DNA of 64,000 nucleotides from Pseudomonas ceruminis (GTDB lineage Bacteria; Pseudomonadota; Gammaproteobacteria; Pseudomonadales; Pseudomonadaceae): NCBI RefSeq assembly GCF_021602025.1, contig NZ_BQHW01000011.1, positions 1 to 64,000 of the forward strand, read 5' to 3'. Shown piece by piece: positions 34,268 to 45,038 of this stretch (position 1 is its first letter; each line of letters starts with the position of its first letter). The notes under the pieces were generated by a model. It saw only the letters and a program-made list of their open reading frames with translations, ran no database searches and was not told where the DNA came from. The position numbers and the translations under genes were made by a program.

Positions 34268-35467
34268 ATGACCCAAGCAACGCCCCGCCCACTGGACGGC
34301 ATCACCGTCATCAGCCTGGAGCACGCCATCGCGGCGCCCTTCTGCACCCGCCAACTGGCCGACCTTGGCGCCCGTGTGATCAAGGTCGAGCGCCCGGGTA
34401 GCGGCGACTTCGCCCGTGGCTACGACCAGCGCGTCGACGGCCTGGCTTCGCACTTCGTATGGACCAACCGCTCCAAGGAAAGCCTGACCCTGGACCTCAA
34501 GCAGGACGCCACGCACGGCATCCTCGACGCGCTGCTGGCCAAGGCCGACGTACTGGTGCAAAACCTCGCACCGGGCGCCGCGGCACGTATGGGCTTGTCG
34601 TTCGAGGCGCTGCATGCACGCTTCCCGCGGCTGATCGTGTGCGACATCTCCGGCTATGGCGAAGGTGGCCCGTATGAAAAGAAAAAGGCCTATGACCTGC
34701 TGATCCAGAGCGAGGGTGGCTTTCTCTCGGTAACTGGCGGGCCAGGCGACACCGACATGGCCAAGGCCGGTTGCTCGATCGCCGATATCGCGGCGGGCAT
34801 GTATGCCTACACCGGCGTACTGTCAGCGCTGCTGCTGCGGGACAAGACGGGCGTCGGCAGCCGTATCGATGTGTCAATGCTCGAAAGCCTGGTGGAGTGG
34901 ATGGGCTATCCGATGTACTACGCCTACAACGGCGCGCCACCGCCCCCGCGTGCCGGTGCCGCGCACTCGACCATCTACCCGTACGGGCCGTTCCCCACCG
35001 GCGGTGGCGGCACGATCATGCTCGGCCTGCAGAACGAACGCGAATGGGCACTGTTCTGCGACAAGGTGCTGCTCGACCCGTCACTGACCCGCGATGAACG
35101 CTTCAACGCCAACTACAAGCGCTCGGAAAACCGCGACGTGCTGCGCCAGATCATCATCGACGGCTTCGCCAGCCTGTCGCTGGACGAGGTGGTGGCGCGC
35201 CTTGAAGAGGCACAGATCGCCAACGCCCGGGTCAACGACATGCACGGGGTCTGGCAGCACCCCCAATTGCAGGCACGTGACCGTTGGCGCGACGTGGACA
35301 GCCCGGCCGGCAAGCTGCCGTCATTGCTGCCACCGGGGCGCAACGCCGCCTTCAGCCCGCGCATGGATGCCGTGCCCGGGCTGGGGCAACATACCCAGGG
35401 TATTCTCGACGAGCTGGGTTTGAGTGCAGCACAACAGGCCCGCCTGGCCGCGAGCGGTGCGGTATGA
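34268..35467 (+). CDS. ict: Family III CoA transferase, succinyl-CoA:itaconate CoA transferase
   Basis: CaiB/BaiF-type CoA transferase of 399 aa. It moves CoA from succinyl-CoA to itaconate, activating it for hydration. The N-terminal CoA-binding part is LDGITVISLEHAIAAP and the catalytic aspartate is D173 in CSIADIAAGMYA. GGGGTIMLGLQNEREW marks the C-terminal lobe. Order and length match PA0882. The start at 34268 has AGGTGA upstream; an ATG at 34250 overlapping the previous stop as TGATG is the alternative. Its stop overlaps the next start. Confidence 0.85.
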   Translation: MTQATPRPLDGITVISLEHAIAAPFCTRQLADLGARVIKVERPGSGDFARGYDQRVDGLASHFVWTNRSKESLTLDLKQDATHGILDALLAKADVLVQNLAPGAAARMGLSFEALHARFPRLIVCDISGYGEGGPYEKKKAYDLLIQSEGGFLSVTGGPGDTDMAKAGCSIADIAAGMYAYTGVLSALLLRDKTGVGSRIDVSMLESLVEWMGYPMYYAYNGAPPPPRAGAAHSTIYPYGPFPTGGGGTIMLGLQNEREWALFCDKVLLDPSLTRDERFNANYKRSENRDVLRQIIIDGFASLSLDEVVARLEEAQIANARVNDMHGVWQHPQLQARDRWRDVDSPAGKLPSLLPPGRNAAFSPRMDAVPGLGQHTQGILDELGLSAAQQARLAASGAV

Positions 35468-36282
35468 GCACTGTTCGCAGCGCGCTGTTCGTGCCCGGTA
35501 GCCGGCCGGACCGATTTGCCAAGGCGCTGGCCGCCGGTGCCGATGCCGTCATCGTCGATTTCGAGGATGCCGTGGAAGAACCCCTCAAGCGCCAGGCCCG
35601 CGCCAACTTGGCGACCTTTCTGCAAGCGGCGCCGCAGCCTGCGGTGTGGGTGCGGGTGAATGCGCCGCAGCACCCGGAGCATGCAGCAGACCTGGCTTTC
35701 TGCGCGTGCCAGCCCGGTGTCGCCGGGGTGCTGTTGCCCAAGGTCGAAAACACCGCCCAGGTGGCGGTTGCCCGACACATTGCCAAACCGCTCTGGCCGA
35801 TCATCGAAAGTGCCAAGGGCCTGCTGGCGCTGGAGCAGATCGCCCATGCCGAAGGGGTCCAGCGCCTGTCGTTCGGCAGCCTGGACCTGGCGCTGGATCT
35901 GCATTTGAACACCGAAAGTGCGGCTGCCCGGCAGTTCCTCGACCAGGCGCGCATGGCCGTGCAGTTGCATTCCCGTGCGGCCGACCTGCTGCCACCCCTG
36001 GATGGCGTGTTCCCCGCCATCGACGACGCCGAAGGCCTGCAGCAGGCAATGCGGCATGCGTATGACCTGGGCTATGGCGGGGCGTTGTGCATTCATCCCA
36101 AACAGGTGGCGGTGATCCATGCAGCGCTCGCCCCCCGCGACGATGAGCTGGCCTGGGCACGGCGGGTGGTGAACGCCAGCGCCGCGGCGAACGGGGCCGG
36201 AGCGTTCCAGCTAGACGGGCAGATGGTCGATGCACCGGTGCTGTTGCGGGCGCAGCGCCTGCTCGCGCATCAGACGCGTTGA
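35464..36282 (+). CDS. ccl: CitE-like (S)-citramalyl-CoA lyase
   Basis: HpcH/HpaI-type TIM-barrel lyase of 272 aa that splits citramalyl-CoA into acetyl-CoA and pyruvate, completing itaconate catabolism. Metal and CoA contacts are DFEDAV (32-37), LPKVEN, FGSLDLALDL and CIHPKQ; the C-terminal lid has DGQMVDAPV. The gene matches PA0883. ATG overlaps the CoA-transferase stop as ATGA (4 nt), so the two are translationally coupled. Last gene of the operon; a REP-like remnant follows. Confidence 0.88.
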   Translation: MSTVRSALFVPGSRPDRFAKALAAGADAVIVDFEDAVEEPLKRQARANLATFLQAAPQPAVWVRVNAPQHPEHAADLAFCACQPGVAGVLLPKVENTAQVAVARHIAKPLWPIIESAKGLLALEQIAHAEGVQRLSFGSLDLALDLHLNTESAAARQFLDQARMAVQLHSRAADLLPPLDGVFPAIDDAEGLQQAMRHAYDLGYGGALCIHPKQVAVIHAALAPRDDELAWARRVVNASAAANGAGAFQLDGQMVDAPVLLRAQRLLAHQTR

Positions 36283-36290
36283 ATCCGAAG

Positions 36291-36310
36291 GCCGCTTCGC
36301 GGATAAACCC
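36291..36310. repeat. Partial REP-like element
   Basis: GCCGCTTCGCGGATAAACCC resembles the left two thirds of the P. putida REP unit as I recall it. The right part is not conserved, so it appears to be a remnant. It separates the ccl stop from the TRAP promoter. Confidence 0.4.
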
Positions 36311-36358
36311 ATGAAGCAGCCGACAACGCCCATTAACAGCCCTGTGTTCAGCTAAACC

Positions 36359-37454
<1,096 letters not shown>

Positions 37455-37524
37455 CCTGCCCTGCGCCCTGCCCTGGCCACCCGCCCCACGGGTGGCCTGC
37501 CCTCTGTTTGTCTGGAGAATTCCT

Positions 37525-38157
37525 ATGCAATCGCTCAGGCGTGTCTGGGAGCACTTCGAGGAAGGCATGATCGCCTTCCTCCTGGCGGCCATGACCTTGG
37601 TGACCTTCCTCTACGTGGCGCTGAACAACCTCTACACGATGTTCTACACGCTCAGTGACCACTGGGCCTTTGCCAGCGACCTGCTGCTGAGCATCGGCGA
37701 CCACCTGATGGGCTATGCCCAGGAAATGACCTGGAGCATCGCCCTGACCAAGGCCCTGTTCGGCTGGCTGATCTTCTTCGGTATTGCCTACGGGGTGCGC
37801 ACCGCCGGTCACCTCGGCGTCGACGTGCTGGTGCGGCGTACCCGCAAACCGGTGCAACGGCTGCTGGCCATGGTCGCCTGTGCCTGCTGCCTGGCCTACG
37901 CCGGGCTGTTTCTGGTGGCAAGCATCAAGTGGGTGAGCGCAGTGCTGGTCGCCGGCATCGGTGCCGAAGACCTCGACCGCTACGGCATCAAGGTTGGCCA
38001 CATCGCGCTGATCGTACCCCTCGGTTTCGCCCTGGTGATCATCCGTTACCTGGAAATCCTCTACCGCCTGTTCACCCATCGCCAGTATGGCCTGGGCCTG
38101 GCCGACGAGGCCGCCGAAGCCAGCAAGCTGGCCAACCCAGGTGAGGAGCACCACTGA
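37525..38157 (+). CDS. dctQ: TRAP transporter small membrane subunit
   Basis: DctQ-type subunit of 210 aa with four predicted inner-membrane helices (about 13-35, 68-90, 105-125 and 148-170). It forms a complex with DctM. FLYVALNNLYTMFY and FGIAYGVRTAGHLGVD are typical. The start at 37525 has GGAGA upstream. Its stop overlaps the dctM start by one base (TGATG). The protein is longer than the minimal DctQ, with a polar C-terminal tail. Confidence 0.85.
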   Translation: MQSLRRVWEHFEEGMIAFLLAAMTLVTFLYVALNNLYTMFYTLSDHWAFASDLLLSIGDHLMGYAQEMTWSIALTKALFGWLIFFGIAYGVRTAGHLGVDVLVRRTRKPVQRLLAMVACACCLAYAGLFLVASIKWVSAVLVAGIGAEDLDRYGIKVGHIALIVPLGFALVIIRYLEILYRLFTHRQYGLGLADEAAEASKLANPGEEHH

Positions 38158-39440
38158 TGACTGTTATCTGCCTGTTCCTGTTGTTGTTCGTGTTCATGTT
38201 CCTGGGCGTACCGATCGCGATCTCGCTGGGCCTGTCGGGGGCATTGTCGATTCTGCTGTTCAGCCAGGACTCGCTGAGCTCGCTGGCGATCAAGCTGTTC
38301 GAAACCTCCGACAGCTATACCTTCCTGGCCATTCCGTTCTTCCTGCTGTCGGGCGCGTTCATGACCACCGGCGGCGTGGCGCAACGGCTGATCGACTTCG
38401 CCAACGCCTGCGTCGGGCACATCCGCGGCGGCCTGGCCATTGCCGCGGTGCTGGCGTGCATGTTGTTCGCCGCGCTGTCCGGGTCGTCACCGGCCACGGT
38501 TGCGGCGGTGGGCTCGATTGCCGTAGCGGGCATGGTGCGCTCCGGCTACCCGCGCGAGTTCGGCGCCGGGATCATCTGCAACGCCGGCACCTTGGGCATC
38601 CTGATTCCCCCCTCGATCGTCATGGTGGTGTACTCCGCCGCCACCGAAACGTCGGTGGGCAAGCTGTTCATGGCCGGGGTGGTGCCGGGCATCCTGCTGG
38701 GCGTGTTCCTGATGGTGACGATCTACATCGTCGCCCGCATCAAGAAACTGCCCGCGCAACCGCGTGCCAGTTTTGCCGAATGGCTCAGCACCGCCCGCCG
38801 TGCATTCTGGGGGCTGTTACTGCTGGTGATCATCCTGGGTGGCATCTACAGCGGCATGTTCACCCCCACTGAGGCCGCAGCCGTGGCCGCCGTGTACTCG
38901 GCATTCATTGCGCTGTTCGTGTACAAGGACATGCGCCTGCGCGACTGCCCGAAGGTGCTGCTGGAGTCTGGGCGGCTGACTATCATGCTGCTGTTCATCA
39001 TCGCCAACGCCATGCTCTTCGCCCATGTGCTGACCACCGAGCAGATTCCCCAACAGATCACCCAGTGGGTGCTGTCCGAAGGCCTCACGCCGATCGGTTT
39101 CCTGATCATGGTCAACGTGGTGCTGCTGGTGGCAGGCAGCTTCATGGAGCCCTCGGCGATCATCCTGATCCTGGCGCCGATCTTCTTCCCGATCGCGATG
39201 AAGCTTGGGATCGACCCGATTCACCTAGGGATCGTGATGGTGGTGAACATGGAGATCGGCCTGGTGCACCCGCCGGTGGGGCTCAACCTGTTCGTGACCT
39301 CCGCGGTGACGGGCCTGACCCTGGGGCAGACCATTCGTGCCGCGCTGCCGTGGCTGTCGATCCTGTTGCTGTTCCTGGTACTGGTGACCTACGTGCCGTT
39401 CATTTCGTTGGCCCTGCCAGAATGGCTAGGGATGCCATGA
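38157..39440 (+). CDS. dctM: TRAP transporter large membrane subunit
   Basis: DctM-type channel subunit of 427 aa with about 12 hydrophobic segments. Conserved parts are FLAIPFFLLSGAFMTTGGVA, ALSGSSPATVAAVGSIA, GTLGILIPPSIVMVVY and HPPVGLNLFV. It couples sodium-driven uptake to DctP-bound substrate. Translationally coupled to dctQ by TGATG. The unit ends at a perfect 13-bp hairpin. Confidence 0.9.
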   Translation: MTVICLFLLLFVFMFLGVPIAISLGLSGALSILLFSQDSLSSLAIKLFETSDSYTFLAIPFFLLSGAFMTTGGVAQRLIDFANACVGHIRGGLAIAAVLACMLFAALSGSSPATVAAVGSIAVAGMVRSGYPREFGAGIICNAGTLGILIPPSIVMVVYSAATETSVGKLFMAGVVPGILLGVFLMVTIYIVARIKKLPAQPRASFAEWLSTARRAFWGLLLLVIILGGIYSGMFTPTEAAAVAAVYSAFIALFVYKDMRLRDCPKVLLESGRLTIMLLFIIANAMLFAHVLTTEQIPQQITQWVLSEGLTPIGFLIMVNVVLLVAGSFMEPSAIILILAPIFFPIAMKLGIDPIHLGIVMVVNMEIGLVHPPVGLNLFVTSAVTGLTLGQTIRAALPWLSILLLFLVLVTYVPFISLALPEWLGMP

Positions 39441-39451
39441 TCCCTGGCGCA

Positions 39452-39481
39452 TCCTTATCGCCGGCAACCCGGCGATAAGGA
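39452..39481. terminator. Bidirectional terminator-like hairpin
   Basis: TCCTTATCGCCGG and CCGGCGATAAGGA, 13 bp perfect with loop CAAC, between convergent dctM and a LysR gene. Confidence 0.75.
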
Positions 39482-39490
39482 CCGTGCACA

Positions 39491-40372
39491 CTAGATCCCT
39501 CCGCCCGCCAGCAGCTCGGTCATCACCTCGGCCAACGCCTTGACCATCACGTCCGCCGTCGGCCGGTGCACAATCACAATCTCGTAGCTGTCGACCTGCG
39601 GCAGCCCGTGTTCCGGCCCCAGTACTCGATGCTCCCGGGTCGCCGCCCGTGGGGGCAGCAGGCTGATGCCCATGCCGTCGGCCACTGCAGCCTGAATGCC
39701 ACTGAGGCTGGAGCTGGTGAAGCTGATCCGCCAGCGCCGGCCCATACCCTCGATGGCGCTGATCATGTCCTCGCGGTACAGCCCACGGGGCGGGAAGGTG
39801 ACCAGCGGGATCGGGTCGAGTTCGAAGGACGGCATTCGCGCACTGTCGATCCATTGCAGGCGCTCGGGCCAGCACGCCACGCCCTCGCGGCTGTTGCGCC
39901 GCTGCTTGAGCAAGACCAGGTCGAGTTCGCCGTTGTCGTAGGCCTGGCTGAGGTCGCGGCACAGCCCGCTGGTGACCTCCAGCTTGACCTGAGGGTGCAG
40001 GCGGCTGAACGCCGACAGCGCGTTGGTGGTACGCCCGCCGACGAAGTCCTCGGGCACCCCTAGTCGCACCGTGACACCGACCATGGCGCCGGCCAGGGCT
40101 TCGAGCATCTGGTCATTGAGCGCCAGCATGTGGCGGGCATAGCCAAGCAAGGTCTGGCCGGCATCGGTGGGCAACACGTCGCGGTTGCCACGCACCAGCA
40201 GGCGGTGGCCCACCATCTCCTCAAGCCGCCGCACCTTCTGGCTGATGGTCGATTGGGTGGAATGCAGGCGCGCTGCCGCCGTGGTGAAACTGCCGCAATC
40301 GGCGACCACGACAATGGCGCGCAGCAGGTCGAGGTCGAACAGGGCTCTATTCGATTTCACGCTGATGGACAT
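39491..40372 (-). CDS. LysR-family regulator downstream of ggt
   Basis: LysR-type regulator of 293 aa: winged helix at residues 14-72 (SFTTAAARLHSTQSTISQ, KVRRLEEMVGHRLLVRGNR), effector domain from about 98. The ATG at 40372 is used; the frame extends to a TTG at 40384. It is transcribed in the same direction as ggt, 45 bp downstream of the ggt stop, so it may be co-transcribed with ggt. Target and effector are unknown; the TRAP/itaconate genes already have their own LysR. Confidence 0.78.
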   Translation of the reverse strand: MSISVKSNRALFDLDLLRAIVVVADCGSFTTAAARLHSTQSTISQKVRRLEEMVGHRLLVRGNRDVLPTDAGQTLLGYARHMLALNDQMLEALAGAMVGVTVRLGVPEDFVGGRTTNALSAFSRLHPQVKLEVTSGLCRDLSQAYDNGELDLVLLKQRRNSREGVACWPERLQWIDSARMPSFELDPIPLVTFPPRGLYREDMISAIEGMGRRWRISFTSSSLSGIQAAVADGMGISLLPPRAATREHRVLGPEHGLPQVDSYEIVIVHRPTADVMVKALAEVMTELLAGGGI

Positions 40373-40416
40373 CGGGTTATTCAACTTCTAAATGGCGAGA
40401 CTGTCTTCTACCACGG

Positions 40417-42207
40417 CTAGTCACCCAGTGCCACGCCTTCACGTCGGGGGTCGGCCCCGCCCGACCAACCTGCCGCCGTGCGCTGGATGATCTGCATACC
40501 GCTGGTCATGGTCATCGGCGTGACCTCATGACCCCAGGCCGTCAATTGCCTGACCAGCGCCGCACTGCTCAGCCCGGCCTCCACTTCGGTACCGGCGTTA
40601 CGGCTACCGAAATTGGGCAGGTTGGCAGCCTGCTGCGGGTCGAGCCGCCAGTCCAGCAGGCCGATCAGTGCCTTGTTCACATAGCCGATGATCTGAGAGC
40701 CGCCGGGTGAGCCCAGGCTGGCCACCAGCGCCCCGGTGTCCCGTGCAAATACCAGCGTCGGTGCCATCGCCGACAGCGGCCGTTTGCCTGGTTCGACACG
40801 GTTGGCCACAGGCTTGCCCTGTTCCTGCGGGATGAACGAGAAATCGGTCAGGTGGTTGTTCAGCAGGAAGCCTTTGACCATCAGGTGCGAGCCGAATGCT
40901 GCCTCGATCGAGGTGGTCATGGCCAGGGCCTGGCCGTTGTCGTCCACGGCGCTAAGGTGCGAGGTGGAAATACGCAGCGGTGAACGGTCCGGTGCCAGCG
41001 CCAGGTTCGCCCCCTCGGGAGTGCCCGGGCGGGCGCGCTTCATGCTGTAGTCACGCACCTGCACAGCGCGACTGGCCAGATACGACGGGGCAATCAATGC
41101 CTTGACCGGAACCGGCACATAGTCGTCGTCGGCCAGGTACTGGGCGCGGTCGGCGTAGGCCAGCCGTTCAGCCTCGGCCAGCAGATGGACCGCCAGCGGG
41201 GTGGGTTCCAGGCCTGCTACGGAGGGTGCCTGGCGCGGCAACTGGGTTGCCAGGTCGCGTTGCGCTGCGCCACGCTGCACCGCTTCAAGGATGCCCAACG
41301 TCTGCAACACCGTCACCCCACCCGAGGACGGCGGTGGCATGCCACAAACCTGCCAGGCTTTGTACGGGCCGCACACCGGGGTGCGCTCCTTGGCCTGGTA
41401 CTGGCGCAAGTCCTGCAGCGACAACTGCCCGGCATTGGCGTGCGCGCGCACCTGGGCGACGATGGCCTCGGCGATCTCACCGGTGTAGAAGGCCTCTACC
41501 CCTTGCTCGGCAATGTCTTCAAGGACCTGTGCAAGCTCGGGATTGCGCAGCCGCGTGCCGACCGCCAGCGGCTGGCCCTGGGCATCCAGAAAGTACCGGG
41601 CCATGGCGGGCGAACGGGCAATGAAAGGGTCAGCGGCCAACAAGGTGTGCAAGCGCTCGGACACCGGGAAACCGTTGCGCGCCAGGGCGATGGCTGGCGC
41701 GAACAGCTCACGCCACGCCAGCTTGCCATGCTGGTCGTGCGCCAGCTTCAAGGCACGCAAAACCCCAGGAACGCCCACCGAACGCCCGCCAATCTGTGCG
41801 TCCCGGAACGGCATCGGGGAACCGTCCGGTTGCAGAAACAGGGCTTCGGTCACCGCCGCCGGGGCCGTTTCCCGGCCATCGAAGGCCTGCACACGATGGC
41901 CATCCCAGTACAGGATGAACCCGCCCCCGCCGATGCCACTCGATTGCGGCTCGACCAGGGTGAGCACCATCTGCATGGCGATTGCCGCATCGATGGCACT
42001 GCCCCCGGCGCGCAGCATCGCCCGCCCGGCCTCGCTCGCCAGCGGGTTGGCGGCGGCGACCATGTGCCGGCTGGCCTGCACCGGTTGCAAGCCGCTGCGG
42101 TAGCCGGAGGCAAGCTCAGGCGGCGCAGGCAGCGCTTGGTCGGCCCAGGCCCAGCTACTGGCTGCGGCCAGGCACAGGGCGCCAATCAGGTGAGTTGGGA
42201 CAGTCAT
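40417..42207 (-). CDS. ggt: Gamma-glutamyltransferase
   Basis: Periplasmic N-terminal nucleophile hydrolase of 596 aa. A signal peptide ends near WAWA-D (residues 1-22). The precursor self-cleaves before the nucleophile Thr in STSHLSAVDDNG. The large subunit has SGIGGGGFILYW and PFRDAQIGGRSVGVPGV; the small subunit has GSPGGSQIIGYV (oxyanion loop). It hydrolyses or transfers the gamma-glutamyl group of glutathione and related amides, supplying Glu and Cys-Gly. The start has AGGAAG upstream. It is 94 bp downstream of pobA and probably independently expressed. Confidence 0.92.
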   Translation of the reverse strand: MTVPTHLIGALCLAAASSWAWADQALPAPPELASGYRSGLQPVQASRHMVAAANPLASEAGRAMLRAGGSAIDAAIAMQMVLTLVEPQSSGIGGGGFILYWDGHRVQAFDGRETAPAAVTEALFLQPDGSPMPFRDAQIGGRSVGVPGVLRALKLAHDQHGKLAWRELFAPAIALARNGFPVSERLHTLLAADPFIARSPAMARYFLDAQGQPLAVGTRLRNPELAQVLEDIAEQGVEAFYTGEIAEAIVAQVRAHANAGQLSLQDLRQYQAKERTPVCGPYKAWQVCGMPPPSSGGVTVLQTLGILEAVQRGAAQRDLATQLPRQAPSVAGLEPTPLAVHLLAEAERLAYADRAQYLADDDYVPVPVKALIAPSYLASRAVQVRDYSMKRARPGTPEGANLALAPDRSPLRISTSHLSAVDDNGQALAMTTSIEAAFGSHLMVKGFLLNNHLTDFSFIPQEQGKPVANRVEPGKRPLSAMAPTLVFARDTGALVASLGSPGGSQIIGYVNKALIGLLDWRLDPQQAANLPNFGSRNAGTEVEAGLSSAALVRQLTAWGHEVTPMTMTSGMQIIQRTAAGWSGGADPRREGVALGD

Positions 42208-42301
42208 CGGTACGCTTCCTGCTTCAGCTATCGAGCAGCGCACTGTCCGCCATCCCCACGCCTGACTTCAAGCCTTGGCGACCTTTCGCCAGGCGCGCAC
42301 C

Positions 42302-43504
<1,203 letters not shown>

Positions 43505-43517
43505 CTATTGGGTTTGC

Positions 43518-43584
43518 ACCTGCATTTTTACTGGGTAAATTTGCCGAATATGTGTGCTATCCCATGCAAAACCTGCACTTTTAC
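43518..43584. promoter_or_regulatory. Direct repeats, candidate PobR operator
   Basis: ACCTGCATTTTTAC (43518-43531) and ACCTGCACTTTTAC (43571-43584) agree at 13 of 14 positions, with starts 53 bp apart (five helical turns). Direct repeats are typical of AraC-family sites. They lie in the pobA/pobR divergent region. Confidence 0.7.
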
Positions 43585-43591
43585 AAAAATC

Positions 43592-43606
43592 GTTCGATTA
43601 GCGGAC
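43592..43606. promoter_or_regulatory. PcaR/IclR-like box near pobR
   Basis: GTTCGATTAGCGGAC matches the recalled PcaR site at 12 of 15 positions and the quiC1-region box at 13 of 15. It ends 13 nt before the pobR start codon. Confidence 0.5.
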
Positions 43607-43619
43607 AGGGCTTTTCACC

Positions 43620-44498
43620 ATGAAATCCACGCTCCCCGGCGTCCCGTTGTTCCAGTTGTACGGTGAGAACCACGCCTGGCCCGGCACCGACCTGCTGCAC
43701 TGCGAACCGATCCCGGCGCGCAGCCGCCTGCACCACTGGGAGATCAAGCCGCACCAGCACGCTGAGCTGTTCCAGCTGCTGTACGTGCAGCGTGGCCAGG
43801 CCCAGGTGGAGATCGAAGGCGTGCGCAGCGCCATTGACGAAGCGGCCATCCAGGTGGTGCCCCCACTGACGGTGCATGGCTTTCGCTTCAGCGCCGACAT
43901 TCAGGGGCATGTGCTGACCTTTGGCACCGCGCTGGTGGCCGACCTGGAACAGCGCCTGGGTGCTCCGCTGGGTGTGTTGGCCAAGGCTGGCTGTTACCCA
44001 CTGGGCAAGGACCGCGTGCGCCTGCGCAACCTGATCGAGACGCTGCAGCAGGAATACCAGGGCAACGCGCCGTCACGGGCGCCTCTGCTCGACGCTCTGG
44101 TGACGGCGCTGATGGTGTGGATCAGCCGCCGTCAGCTACTGGGCCAGCCACCGCGCAACCGTGACGAACGTGACCGCCAGTTGCTTGGGCAATACCTGCG
44201 CCTGGTCGAGGCGCATTTTCGCGAGCACCTGTCAGTGGAGGCGTTTGCCGCACGGCTGCAAATCCCCAGCCTGCACCTCAACCAACTGTGCCGCGCGTTG
44301 AGCGGGCAGACTGCCCTGCAGGTGGTGCATCAGCGCCTGCTGCTGGAGGCACGGCGCAATTTGCGCTACACACGCATGAGCATCGGGCAATTGTCGGACA
44401 ACCTGGGGTTCACGGACCCAACGTATTTTGCGCGGTTCTTCAAGCGTTTGAGCGGGCAGACGCCCAAAGCGTATCGCCGCTCGGTGCAACCTGATTGA
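43620..44498 (+). CDS. pobR: AraC-family activator of pobA
   Basis: AraC/XylS-type activator of 292 aa. The N-terminal cupin-like effector domain has HWEIKPHQHAELFQLLYVQRG (given in parts: HWEIKPHQHAELF, QLLYVQRG) near residues 39-60. The C-terminal double helix-turn-helix (about 192-288) includes SVEAFAARLQIPSLHLNQL and LSDNLGFTDPTYFARFFKR. It is divergent from pobA and is presumed to activate it with 4-hydroxybenzoate. Start has AGGG 9 nt upstream. Confidence 0.88.
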   Translation: MKSTLPGVPLFQLYGENHAWPGTDLLHCEPIPARSRLHHWEIKPHQHAELFQLLYVQRGQAQVEIEGVRSAIDEAAIQVVPPLTVHGFRFSADIQGHVLTFGTALVADLEQRLGAPLGVLAKAGCYPLGKDRVRLRNLIETLQQEYQGNAPSRAPLLDALVTALMVWISRRQLLGQPPRNRDERDRQLLGQYLRLVEAHFREHLSVEAFAARLQIPSLHLNQLCRALSGQTALQVVHQRLLLEARRNLRYTRMSIGQLSDNLGFTDPTYFARFFKRLSGQTPKAYRRSVQPD

Positions 44499-44561
44499 GG
44501 GGCGCGCGGCCTGGCCCGGTCTGTTCTCGGCTGCAAAATCGACACAGCCCTGCCGCCCTGC

Positions 44562-44577
44562 TTGACGTTTACGTCAA
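44562..44577. promoter_or_regulatory. LiuR/MerR-type operator over a promoter -35
   Basis: Perfect inverted repeat TTGACG-TTTA-CGTCAA, 43 bp before the liuR start. Its left arm is also a good -35 hexamer, so binding would affect the liuR-mvaB promoter. Confidence 0.6.
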
Positions 44578-44619
44578 CCTGCATTCAGGATACCGCCATA
44601 CCCCTTGCCGAGCCCAAGC

Positions 44620-45018
44620 ATGAGCAGCCAGACCTACAGCATCTCCGACCTGTCCCGTGAGCTGGACATCACCACCCGCGCCATCCGCTTTTACGAGGAG
44701 CAGGGCTTGCTCAGCCCCGAGCGCCGTGGCCTGGAACGCATCTACTCGGCCCGCGACAAGGTCAGCCTGAAGCTTATTCTGCGTGGCAAGCGCATCGGCT
44801 TTTCCCTTGCCGAATGCCGTGAACTGATTGAGCTGTACGACCCTACCAGCGGCAACCTCAAGCAGCTCAACAGCATGCTGGCGAAAATCGCCGAGCGCCG
44901 CGCCCAACTCGAACAGCAGATGCTCGACATCCACCAGATGCAACTGGAGCTCGATACGGCCCAGGAACGCTGCGAACAGGCCCTGGCCACCACCTTGAAC
45001 AATAACGACAACCGTTGA
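44620..45018 (+). CDS. liuR: MerR-family regulator of leucine/isovalerate catabolism
   Basis: MerR-type regulator of 132 aa with DNA-binding domain at residues 5-75 (YSISDLSRELDITTRAIRFY, EEQGLLSPERRG) and a C-terminal coiled-coil dimer helix (about 85-125). LiuR proteins repress leucine and branched-chain degradation genes and respond to an acyl-CoA intermediate. It is followed by the HMG-CoA lyase gene 20 bp later, a standard pair. The ATG at 44620 is used; the frame extends to a TTG at 44605. Confidence 0.82.
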   Translation: MSSQTYSISDLSRELDITTRAIRFYEEQGLLSPERRGLERIYSARDKVSLKLILRGKRIGFSLAECRELIELYDPTSGNLKQLNSMLAKIAERRAQLEQQMLDIHQMQLELDTAQERCEQALATTLNNNDNR

Positions 45019-45038
45019 CCCGCCACAGGAACCCCGCC

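Noticed and set aside
36283-36358. Insertion sequence or attachment site between ccl and dctP
   Set aside because: Only a REP-like remnant is visible; no terminal repeats, target duplications or transposase.
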